Notes under the pieces: model-generated | What the model was told of the DNA's origin: nothing | Database searches by the model: none | Seen by the model: only the letters and a program-made list of their open reading frames with translations | Shown: positions 42,365-49,338 of the stretch, piece by piece | How the letters are laid out: every line of letters begins with the position of its first letter | How positions within the stretch are numbered: position 1 is the first letter of the stretch | From: Tsukamurella sp. 1534 | Lineage (GTDB): Bacteria; Actinomycetota; Actinomycetes; Mycobacteriales; Mycobacteriaceae | DNA: 49,338 bases | Direction: 5' to 3' | Assembly: GCF_000312385.1 (NCBI RefSeq) | Contig: NZ_HE997627.1 | Coordinates: 481,299 to 530,636 of the forward strand | Made by a program: the position numbers and the translations under genes

Positions 42365-43630
42365 TCAGGACAGGTCGGCCAGCACCTTCTGCACCGCGCT
42401 CTCCGCGCGGGCGATGCACGCGGGCACCCCGACGCCGTCGAAGTAGGCGCCCGCGAGCGCCATCCCGGCGGGCGTGGCCTCGTCGATCGCGGTCAGCGTG
42501 TCCCGGTGTCCGGGCAGGTAGACGGGAATGCCCTCGTACCACCGCTGCACGTGCACGGCCTCGGGCTCGTCGGTGATCCCGAAGACGTTCGCCAGGTCCT
42601 CGCGTGCGGCCCCGATGAGACCGGCGTCCAGATCGTCGACGATCCGGCTCACGCCGAGCCGGCCGAACGAGAGCCGCACGGCACCGCCCGGCAGGTGCGC
42701 CCACTTCCGGCCGGACAGCGTGAACGCCTTGGCGCTGACCTGCTCGCGCGTCGCCACCAGCACCCCCGACAGGTCGGGCAGCGGGGTCGTCTCGGGCAGG
42801 CGCATCGTGACCAGGGCGGAACTCGCGGCGGGGATCCTGGAGACCGCGTCACCCAGTTCGGGGAGGTTCAGCCCCACGAGGCGCGCCACCTGCGGCGCCG
42901 GCACGGCGAGGACGACGGCGTCGAACATCGAGCCGCGCAGGCTCCACTTCGGACGTACCTCGGGCACCGGGGCACCCAGCACGATCCGGTCACCGAGCTT
43001 CTCGGTGAGGGCGTCGAGCAGCTGCTGATAGCCGCCCCGGAACGCGCCGAACACCGGCTCGTCGGAGGGCTCGCCCAGGACGTCGGTGACGGCCGTACCG
43101 AGCGACGGTGCGCCCTCGTCCAGCCGGGCGGCCAGCGCCGGGAGCGCGGCCCGCACGGAGACGTCGTCGGCATGGGCGGCGAATACGCCGGACACCATCG
43201 GGTCCACGCTCCGCTCGACCACCTCGTCGCCGAGGCGGGACCGCACCAGCGCGCCCAGGGAGGTGTCCGCGCCGGCGTTCCAGCGCAACGGGATCCGCAC
43301 CTCGTCCGCATCCGCCGGGATGCCCATCAGGGTGCGACCCAGATGGCCGCGCACGGCGCCGTCCGCGAACACGGCCGGGCGCCTGCCCACGGGTTCCACG
43401 AGTTGGTCCGCGAGCCCCAGTTCGGTCGCGAGGTCCACGACCTCCGGGCGGCGCCGGAGGAAGGCCTCCGCGCCCACGTCCAGCCGGACTCCGCCGATCG
43501 TCTCCGATCGCAGCTTCCCGCCGACCCGCGTCCCCGATTCGAACACGGTGACCCGGCAGCCGGCCTCCACGAGGCGCAGCGCCGCAACCAGACCCGAGAT
43601 GCCCGCCCCCACGACGGCGACGGCCGTCAC
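42365..43630 (-). CDS. hemY: Coproporphyrinogen III oxidase / protoporphyrinogen oxidase (HemY/CgoX)
   Basis: 421 residues from GTG 43630, whose GTGA overlaps the hemE stop; the longer frame running into hemE is a shadow. FAD Rossmann start [35 protein letters not shown]-terminal FAD contact [18 protein letters not shown]. In actinobacteria this enzyme oxidises coproporphyrinogen III to coproporphyrin III. Acts between hemE and ferrochelatase (not in this window) and hemQ, which follows. Confidence 0.94.
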   Translation of the reverse strand: MTAVAVVGAGISGLVAALRLVEAGCRVTVFESGTRVGGKLRSETIGGVRLDVGAEAFLRRRPEVVDLATELGLADQLVEPVGRRPAVFADGAVRGHLGRTLMGIPADADEVRIPLRWNAGADTSLGALVRSRLGDEVVERSVDPMVSGVFAAHADDVSVRAALPALAARLDEGAPSLGTAVTDVLGEPSDEPVFGAFRGGYQQLLDALTEKLGDRIVLGAPVPEVRPKWSLRGSMFDAVVLAVPAPQVARLVGLNLPELGDAVSRIPAASSALVTMRLPETTPLPDLSGVLVATREQVSAKAFTLSGRKWAHLPGGAVRLSFGRLGVSRIVDDLDAGLIGAAREDLANVFGITDEPEAVHVQRWYEGIPVYLPGHRDTLTAIDEATPAGMALAGAYFDGVGVPACIARAESAVQKVLADLS

Positions 43631-44700
43631 AGCGAATGCACCAGGTCGACGACGCGCGTGAGCACGCCGGGATCGGTCGAGGGCAGCACCCCGTGGCCGA
43701 GGTTGAACACGTGGCCGCCGGCGCCCGCGGCCAGCGCCGCGTCGGCCTCCGCGCAGACCCTGCGGACCTGCGCCTCCACGGTGTCCCAGGACGCCATGAG
43801 GGTGGCCGGGTCGAGGTTGCCCTGCAAGGCCTTCCCCGGCCCCACGCGGCGCGCCGCCTCGTCCAGCGGGACGCGCCAGTCGACGCCCACCACATCGGCG
43901 CCGGCGTCGCCCATCGCGCCGAGCAGCTCGCCGGTGCCGACGCCGAAGTGGAACGCGGGCGTGGCGGGGCTGAGCTCCTTCATCGCGGCGAAGACGCGCG
44001 CGGAGTGCGGCTGCACGTACTCGCGGTAATCGGCGAGGGAGAGCACGCCCGCCCACGAATCGAACAGCTGGAACGCCTGCGCGCCCGCCTCGACCTGCGC
44101 GGTGAGGAACGTGATCGCGGTATCGGCGAGCGAGCCGAGCAGGGTGTGCCACGTCTGCGGGTCGGAGTACATGAGGGCCTTGGTGCGCTCGTGGTTCCGG
44201 CTCGGGCCGCCCTCCACGAGGTAGGACGCCAGGGTGAACGGCGCACCCGCGAAACCGATCAGCGCGACCCCGTCGGCCAGCTCGCCGCGGAGCATCCGGA
44301 CAGCCTCGGCGACGGGCTCCACCTGCTGGGCGTCGAGCGCCGGCAGCGCGGCCACCGCGGCCGCATCGCGCACCGGCTGTTCGACGACCGGGCCGATACC
44401 GCTCACGATGTCCAGGTCGATCCCCGCCGCCTTGAGCGGAACCACGATGTCGGAGAACAGGATCGCCGCATCCGTGCGGTGCCGGCGCACCGGCTGCAGG
44501 GTGATCTCGCAGACCAGGTCGGGCCGGAAACAGGACTGCAGCATGCCGATGCCCTCGCGGACCTTGCGGTACTCGGGCAACGAACGCCCCGCCTGCCGCA
44601 TGAACCACACGGGCCTGCGCGCCGGGCGCTCGCCCGCCGCCGCGGCCAGCAGCGGATAGGCGGCGACCGTGTCGCTCTTCGGCTCGATCGTGTCACTCAT
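43627..44700 (-). CDS. hemE: Uroporphyrinogen decarboxylase
   Basis: 357 residues, ATG 44700. The N-terminal [16 protein letters not shown] signature and [10 protein letters not shown] are intact, as is [17 protein letters not shown]. Decarboxylates uroporphyrinogen III to coproporphyrinogen III. First gene of the operon hemE-hemY-hemQ, divergent from the DUF3000 gene across 96 nt. The spacer presumably holds both promoters. Confidence 0.97.
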   Translation of the reverse strand: MSDTIEPKSDTVAAYPLLAAAAGERPARRPVWFMRQAGRSLPEYRKVREGIGMLQSCFRPDLVCEITLQPVRRHRTDAAILFSDIVVPLKAAGIDLDIVSGIGPVVEQPVRDAAAVAALPALDAQQVEPVAEAVRMLRGELADGVALIGFAGAPFTLASYLVEGGPSRNHERTKALMYSDPQTWHTLLGSLADTAITFLTAQVEAGAQAFQLFDSWAGVLSLADYREYVQPHSARVFAAMKELSPATPAFHFGVGTGELLGAMGDAGADVVGVDWRVPLDEAARRVGPGKALQGNLDPATLMASWDTVEAQVRRVCAEADAALAAGAGGHVFNLGHGVLPSTDPGVLTRVVDLVHSL

Positions 44701-44796
44701 CGCTCACGATCATGTCATGCGCACAGCCGCGGTCCGCCCTCTGCCTGCGGCGCGCCTCCACCGAACCCGCGCGCCGAGCCACTACCGTCACGATCT

Positions 44797-45441
44797 GTGA
44801 GCCAACCAGGAGCGGGTGATGGCGGCGCCGGGACCGGTGCCGGACAGCGCGGCGCCGACGGTGCCGATGATCGCGGCGCCGCGCCGGCGCCGTTCCGCGA
44901 CGCCGTCGACTCGATGCACGCCGCCGCTGTCCGCCCCGAGATCGAGCTCGGCAGCATCCGCCCGCCGCAGCGCCTCGCCCCGTACAGCTACGCCCTGGGC
45001 GCCGAGGTCCGCGCGGTCGAGACCGACGTGGTCCCCGAGCACTCGGACGGCGAGACCTTCGGCCGCCTGATCCTGCTCTACGACCCCCACGGTCACGAGG
45101 CGTGGAACGGGCTGATGCGGCTGGTCGCGTACGTCCAATCGGACGTCGACGAGACCCTGGCCTCGGATCCCCTGCTGCCCGAGGTGGCGTGGAGCTGGCT
45201 GACCGACGCGCTCGCGGAGCGCGGCCAGGAGGTCACCGCGCTGGGCGGCACCGTCACCGCGACGGCGTCGGTGCGGTACGGCGACATCGCCGGCCCGCCC
45301 CGCGCCCACCAGCTGGAGCTCCGCGCGTCGTGGACCCCGCTCGGCGAGGACCTGTCCGGCCACGTCGAGGCCTTCTGTTCGGTTCTGGAGATGGCCGCGG
45401 GCCTGCCGCCGGCCGGGGTCACCCGGCTCGGCCAGGCCTGA
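44797..45441 (+). CDS. DUF3000 family protein
   Basis: 214 residues, GTG start. A Gly/Ala-rich N-terminus (about 40 residues) precedes the conserved block RPEIELGSIRPPQRLAPYSYALGAEV, LILLYDPHGHEAWNGLMRLVAYVQ and EVAWSWLTDAL. Counterpart of Rv2680. Soluble; function unknown. RNase D-like gene follows by 18 nt, a pairing conserved in actinobacteria. Confidence 0.93.
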   Translation: MSQPGAGDGGAGTGAGQRGADGADDRGAAPAPFRDAVDSMHAAAVRPEIELGSIRPPQRLAPYSYALGAEVRAVETDVVPEHSDGETFGRLILLYDPHGHEAWNGLMRLVAYVQSDVDETLASDPLLPEVAWSWLTDALAERGQEVTALGGTVTATASVRYGDIAGPPRAHQLELRASWTPLGEDLSGHVEAFCSVLEMAAGLPPAGVTRLGQA

Positions 45442-45459
45442 GCCGGCGTAGGTCGCCGA

Positions 45460-46686
45460 GTGTCGAAAGCCGCCGCCGAGCCCGTACCCGGCATCCCCCT
45501 GACGGAGCCCGCGGAAGGCGTCCCCGAGCCCCTGACCACCGTCGAGGAGTTCGCGCAGTGCGCCGCGGCCCTGCGCCGGGGCAGCGGCCCCGTCGCCCTG
45601 GACACCGAACGGGCCTCCGGGTTCACCTATTCGTCCCGCGCGTACCTCATCCAGATCAAGCGGACGGGCTCCGGCCTGTTCCTGCTCGACCCCATCCACG
45701 AACCCGAGGGCCTCGCGCCCGTGATCGACGCCATCCGCGGTGTGGAGTGGGTGCTGCACGCCGCGGACCAGGACCTTCCGTGCCTACGCGACGACGGCTT
45801 CGTCTGCGACGCGCTGTTCGACACCGAGCTCGCCGGCCGCCTCCTCGGCGAACCGCGGGTGAACCTCGCGGCCATGACCTCCGAGTTCACCGGCTACGCC
45901 CTCGCCAAAGGGCACGGCGCCGCCGATTGGAGCACCCGCCCCCTCCCGCACGACTGGCTCAACTACGCCGCGCTCGACGTCGAGGTCCTCGTGGACCTGC
46001 GCGACGAGGCGTACGAACGCCTCGACGAGGCCGGGAAGCTCGAGTGGGCGCTCGAGGAGTTCGAGTACGAGCGCACCCGCCCCGACCCGCAACCCCGCGC
46101 CGACCCGTGGCGCCGCGTGTCCGGGCTCAGCACCCTGCGCACCCGCCGCCAACTGGGCCGCGCCCGCGAGCTGTGGCTCGCCCGCGACGAGATGGCGGAA
46201 CAGCGGAACGTGGCCCCCGGCCGCACCCTGCCCGACGCTGCGATCGTCAACGCGGCGTCGAAGAACCCGGCCACCGAGGCGGAGCTGACCGCGCTGCCCG
46301 TGTTCGGCGGCCCCAGGATGAAACGCTCCGCGAAACGCTGGATGGGCGCCATCAACCGGGCGAACGCGCTGCCGGAGAAGGAACTGCCGCCGCTGCACGG
46401 GCCGCGCAGCGGCGTGCCGGCGAACAACCGCTGGGCGCGCACCAACCCCGAGGCCGCGGACCGTCTGGCGAAGGTCCGCGCCGCGCTGACCTCGATCTCC
46501 GAGGAGGTGTCCGTGCCGGTGGAGAACCTGTTGCCCACCGACGCGGTGCGGCAGCTGTGCTGGGACGGAACGGCGTCCGGCGCCAGCGAGGTCGAGGCGG
46601 CGCTGGCCGCGTCGGGCGCGCGGGAGTGGCAGCGCCGCCTGACGGTGTCCGCCGTCGCCTCCGCGCTCGCGGCCGCCGAGGGCTGA
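45460..46686 (+). CDS. RNase D-like 3'-5' exoribonuclease with HRDC domain
   Basis: 408 residues, GTG start. DEDDy exonuclease motifs: VALDTERA (Exo I, DxE), LHAADQDLPCL (Exo II Asp), YAALDVEVL (Exo III Y...D). HRDC domain about residues 225-300 (ARELWLARDEMAEQRNVAPGRTLPDAAIV), then a C-terminal extension of about 100 residues seen in actinobacterial members. Counterpart of Rv2681. Acts on tRNA or other RNA 3' ends. Confidence 0.92.
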   Translation: MSKAAAEPVPGIPLTEPAEGVPEPLTTVEEFAQCAAALRRGSGPVALDTERASGFTYSSRAYLIQIKRTGSGLFLLDPIHEPEGLAPVIDAIRGVEWVLHAADQDLPCLRDDGFVCDALFDTELAGRLLGEPRVNLAAMTSEFTGYALAKGHGAADWSTRPLPHDWLNYAALDVEVLVDLRDEAYERLDEAGKLEWALEEFEYERTRPDPQPRADPWRRVSGLSTLRTRRQLGRARELWLARDEMAEQRNVAPGRTLPDAAIVNAASKNPATEAELTALPVFGGPRMKRSAKRWMGAINRANALPEKELPPLHGPRSGVPANNRWARTNPEAADRLAKVRAALTSISEEVSVPVENLLPTDAVRQLCWDGTASGASEVEAALAASGAREWQRRLTVSAVASALAAAEG

Positions 46687-46715
46687 TCCCGCGAGCCCGG
46701 CCCGGCGGCCGGCGG

Positions 46716-48644
46716 TCAGGAACGCGCGACGGGCGCCGTGGCCTCGTCGCTGGGCACCGCGGACGGCGTGCAGGCGGTGACCCAGCCGGTGATGCGGAAC
46801 GCGATCTCCGCCGGGGTGAGGCCCAGCTCCTGGAGGATCTGGCCGCGCGACGCGTGGTCGATGAACCTCTGCTCGATCCCGAGGACACGCGTGGGCACGT
46901 CGACCTCGGCGCGCTGCAGCGCCGCGGTCACGGCGGCGCCGATGCCGCCGGCCACGCCGCTGTCCTCGACGGTCACCACGAGGTGGTGCCTACGCGCCAG
47001 GTCCACGATCGATTCCGGCACGGGCAGCACCCAGCGCGGATCGACGACGGTGGCCTCGATCCCCTGGTCCCGGAGCCGGGCGGCCACGTCGACCGCGGCG
47101 TGCGCGAACGGACCGACCGCCACGATCAGCACGTCGCCCGGGCTCTCGCCGCCGGCGAGGACGTCGGCACCGTCGGGCAGCCGGCGGACCGCCTCGAGGT
47201 CGGCGGGGACGCCGCCCTTGGGGTACCGGATCAGGGTGGGCGCGTCGTCCACGTCGAGGGCCTCGGCGAACTCCTCGCGCAGCCGGGCGGCGTCGCGCGG
47301 GACCGCGGCGCGCAGGCCCGGCACGATCGCGGCGAGGGACAGGTCCCACATGCCGTGGTGGCTGGCGCCGTCCGGGCCTGTGACGCCGGATCGGTCGAGC
47401 ACCAGGGTGACGCCCTGCTCGAGCAGGGCCACGTCCATCAGCAGCTGATCGAACGCGCGGTTGAGGAACGTCGAGTACAGCGCGACCACGGGGTGCATGC
47501 CGCCGAGCGCGAGGCCGGCGGCGGAGGTCATCGCGTGCTGCTCGGCGATGCCCACGTCGTACATGCGCTCGGGGAACTTCCGGCCGAACTCGGCGACGCC
47601 GGTGGGCTCTGCCATGGCACCGGTGATGGCGACCAGATCGTCCCGGCGCTCACCGTGCGCGATGAGCTCCTCGGAGAACACCGACGTCCAGTCCTGGGCG
47701 CCGCCACCGCCGCCGCGGGGCAGCCCGGTGGCCGGGTCGATCACGCCGATGCCGTGCATCTGGTCGGCCTCGTGGTTCTCCGCGTGCTCGTAGCCGTTGC
47801 CCTTGCGGGTGATGGCGTGCACCACGACGGGGCCGCCGAAGTCCTTGGCCCGGCGCAGCGCGGCCTCGAGCGCGGCCTCGTCGTGCCCGTCGATGGGGCC
47901 GACGTACTTGAGCCCGAGGTCCGAGAACAGCGCCTGCGGGCTGACCATGTCCTTGATGCCGGCCTTCATGCCGTGCAGCACCGAGTACACGGGCTCGCCC
48001 ACGACGGGCACGCCGCGCAGCCGGCGCCGTCCCTCGGTGAGCAGTCGCTCGTACTCGGGCTGGGTGCGCAGGGCACCGAGGTGGGTGGCGAGCCCGCCGA
48101 TGGTGGGCGCGTACGAACGGCCGTTGTCGTTGACCACGACGACCACGGGCCGGTTGGACGCCGCGATGTTGTTGAGTGCCTCCCAGCACATGCCACCGGT
48201 GAGTGCCCCGTCGCCGACCACCGCGACCACGGTGCGCTGCTCGCCCTTGAGCGCGAACGCCTTCGCGAGTCCGTCGGCGTAGCTGAGCGCCGCGGACGCG
48301 TGCGAGGACTCGACCCAGTCGTGCTCGGACTCGGAGCGGCAGGGATATCCGGACAGCCCGCCCTCCTGGCGCAGCGTGTCGAATCCGTCGCGGCGGCCGG
48401 TGAGCATCTTGTGCACGTACGCCTGGTGCCCGGTGTCGAAGATCACGGGGTCGTTCGGCGAATCGAACGCGCGGTGGATCGCGATCGTCAGCTCCACGAC
48501 GCCGAGGTTGGGGCCGAGGTGACCGCCGGTCGCCGACACCTTGGTGATGAGGAAGTCGCGGATCTCCGCGGCCAGCTCCGTGAGCCGCCCCTGGTCCAGC
48601 CGACGCAGGTCGCGCGGGGAATCGATACTGCTGAGCAGATTCAT
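46716..48644 (-). CDS. dxs: 1-Deoxy-D-xylulose-5-phosphate synthase
   Basis: 642 residues from ATG 48644 ([17 protein letters not shown]); the longer frame to 48710 starts with residues not found in Dxs. First enzyme of the MEP isoprenoid pathway, condensing pyruvate and glyceraldehyde 3-phosphate with [22 protein letters not shown] motif [44 protein letters not shown]-like loop and pyrimidine-domain [14 protein letters not shown] are present. Counterpart of dxs1 (Rv2682c). Confidence 0.97.
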   Translation of the reverse strand: MNLLSSIDSPRDLRRLDQGRLTELAAEIRDFLITKVSATGGHLGPNLGVVELTIAIHRAFDSPNDPVIFDTGHQAYVHKMLTGRRDGFDTLRQEGGLSGYPCRSESEHDWVESSHASAALSYADGLAKAFALKGEQRTVVAVVGDGALTGGMCWEALNNIAASNRPVVVVVNDNGRSYAPTIGGLATHLGALRTQPEYERLLTEGRRRLRGVPVVGEPVYSVLHGMKAGIKDMVSPQALFSDLGLKYVGPIDGHDEAALEAALRRAKDFGGPVVVHAITRKGNGYEHAENHEADQMHGIGVIDPATGLPRGGGGGAQDWTSVFSEELIAHGERRDDLVAITGAMAEPTGVAEFGRKFPERMYDVGIAEQHAMTSAAGLALGGMHPVVALYSTFLNRAFDQLLMDVALLEQGVTLVLDRSGVTGPDGASHHGMWDLSLAAIVPGLRAAVPRDAARLREEFAEALDVDDAPTLIRYPKGGVPADLEAVRRLPDGADVLAGGESPGDVLIVAVGPFAHAAVDVAARLRDQGIEATVVDPRWVLPVPESIVDLARRHHLVVTVEDSGVAGGIGAAVTAALQRAEVDVPTRVLGIEQRFIDHASRGQILQELGLTPAEIAFRITGWVTACTPSAVPSDEATAPVARS

Positions 48645-48706
48645 ACCGCCGTGCCGCTCCTTCCGATATCCGTACTCGCCCACTTTACCGGCGCAGCCGA
48701 CGTCGC

Positions 48707-49338
48707 TCACCCTATCGCTCCCGCCGCCGCCCGGTCCGGGACCAGGACGGCGATCGCCTCCAGGTGGTGGGTGCCGGGGAACGCGTCGTAGGCGTCGAGT
48801 TCGGCCACCCGGTAGCCGTGGTCGCGGGCCGCGCCGAGGTCGCGGGCGAACGCCGCCGGATCGCAGCCCACGTGCACCACCGCCCGGGGCCCCGCGGCGG
48901 CGACGGCGGCCATGACCGCGGCCCCGGCGCCCGTGCGGGGCGGGTCCAGGACCACCGCCGACGGTGCCTTCAGCCCACGCAGGCGGGAGGCGGTGTCACC
49001 GCGGTGGAACCGGACGCGCTCCCCCGCGAGAGCCTGCTTCCCCGCGGCGATCGCGCCGCCGGAGGTCTCGACCACGTCGACGGAACGTCCCTGGTCCGCC
49101 AGCGCGGCGGCGAAGACGCCGGCTCCGCCGTACAGGTCCCAGGAGTGCCCCGGCGGGCCGCCGTGCCGCTCCAGCAGCGCGGCGACGTGCCGCGAGAACC
49201 GTGCCGCGGCGGCGCGGTGGGCTTGCCAGAACCCGCCGACGGGGATCCGCCAGACGCGTTCCCCCACCCGGTGTTCCGCGAGCGACTCGCCGGCGAGCGG
49301 ATGCGCGGGGCGGCCGCGGCGGGCGGGGACGGCGGCGT
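48707..49338 (-). CDS. TrmA/RumA-like SAM-dependent RNA (uracil-5-)methyltransferase (N-terminus beyond window)
   Basis: Open to the right edge, so the N-terminal (TRAM) part is missing; the last about 210 residues are seen. SAM site [30 protein letters not shown] (motif IV) and the catalytic-Cys region [17 protein letters not shown], close to YVSCNPATLARDL. C-terminal [10 protein letters not shown] is the family end (HxE). Methylates uridine-5 in tRNA or rRNA. Counterpart of Rv2689c. 62 nt upstream of dxs. Confidence 0.88.
   Translation of the reverse strand, partial: AAVPARRGRPAHPLAGESLAEHRVGERVWRIPVGGFWQAHRAAAARFSRHVAALLERHGGPPGHSWDLYGGAGVFAAALADQGRSVDVVETSGGAIAAGKQALAGERVRFHRGDTASRLRGLKAPSAVVLDPPRTGAGAAVMAAVAAAGPRAVVHVGCDPAAFARDLGAARDHGYRVAELDAYDAFPGTHHLEAIAVLVPDRAAAGAIG

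Noticed and set aside
43630-44608. Fusion of the hemY frame with upstream sequence to 44608
   Set aside because: The extra part is hemE in the wrong frame; the GTG at 43630 with GTGA overlap and immediate FAD-binding motif is the true start.
45102-48791. Plus-strand open frame of over 1200 codons
   Set aside because: Runs through the RNase D-like gene in another frame and antisense to dxs; a GC-rich shadow with Arg/Gly/Pro-rich composition.

Overview
The window is high-GC actinobacterial DNA. Gene order and the lipid and arabinan genes (pimA, patA, pgsA, aftC) point to the Mycobacteriales (mycolic-acid bacteria). It is probably not Mycobacterium itself; Tsukamurella or a close relative fits the GC content and the accessory genes, but that is inference.

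Layout. (1) 0-9.8 kb, all minus strand: thrS, a HIT-family AP4A phosphorylase, pgsA, patA, pimA, a membrane NUDIX protein, a Ser/Thr kinase, pdxS and an RDD protein. Apart from the kinase and RDD genes this follows the M. tuberculosis phosphatidylinositol-mannoside locus, and pgsA-patA-pimA are packed with 0-4 nt junctions. (2) 9.9-11.4 kb: a FhuF-type 2Fe-2S protein and two tandem PGPGW membrane proteins. (3) 11.5-14.3 kb: a five-gene operon in which every junction is an ATGA overlap: sigma factor, O6-alkylguanine-DNA methyltransferase, 2OG-Fe(II) oxygenase, a stand-alone Ada-like Zn domain, and AlkB. (4) 14.3-30 kb, accessory: a TetR/haloalkane-dehalogenase-like pair with twin operators; a DGPF (YCII)-ECF42 sigma pair with its recognisable promoter; an arsenite-permease-like protein; a divergent TetR/glycosyltransferase and orphan ATP-synthase c-subunit locus; an epoxide hydrolase facing CGNR, cupin and HxlR genes; a YidC paralogue with DUF6412; a first tRNA-Gly; an FAD monooxygenase; DUF998; twin small membrane proteins; then tRNA-Gly, tRNA-Cys, tRNA-Val(GAC) and, facing them, tRNA-Val(CAC). 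(5) 30-36.5 kb: VOC, MFS and acyl-CoA carboxylase beta genes, then copA-csoR behind a CsoR-type box. (6) 36.5-49.3 kb: zapE, a RibD-like reductase, a lipoprotein hydrolase homologue, aftC, msrB, hemQ-hemY-hemE, DUF3000, an RNase D-like nuclease, dxs and a TrmA-like methyltransferase, in the same order as the M. tuberculosis dxs1 neighbourhood.

How the genes work together. Region 1 makes phosphatidylinositol, mannosylates and acylates it, and charges tRNA-Thr. Region 6 carries part of the coproporphyrin-dependent haem pathway (hemE, hemY/cgoX, hemQ), isoprenoid entry (dxs) and arabinan branching (aftC). The two most interesting non-core loci are the sigma-led DNA-alkylation-repair operon and the TetR-controlled locus that pairs a glycosyltransferase with a second, mycobacterial-type AtpE. 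The latter could be an inducible target-replacement defence against an ATP-synthase inhibitor; this is a hypothesis from gene content and operator layout. No CRISPR array, insertion sequence, prophage or replication origin was seen.
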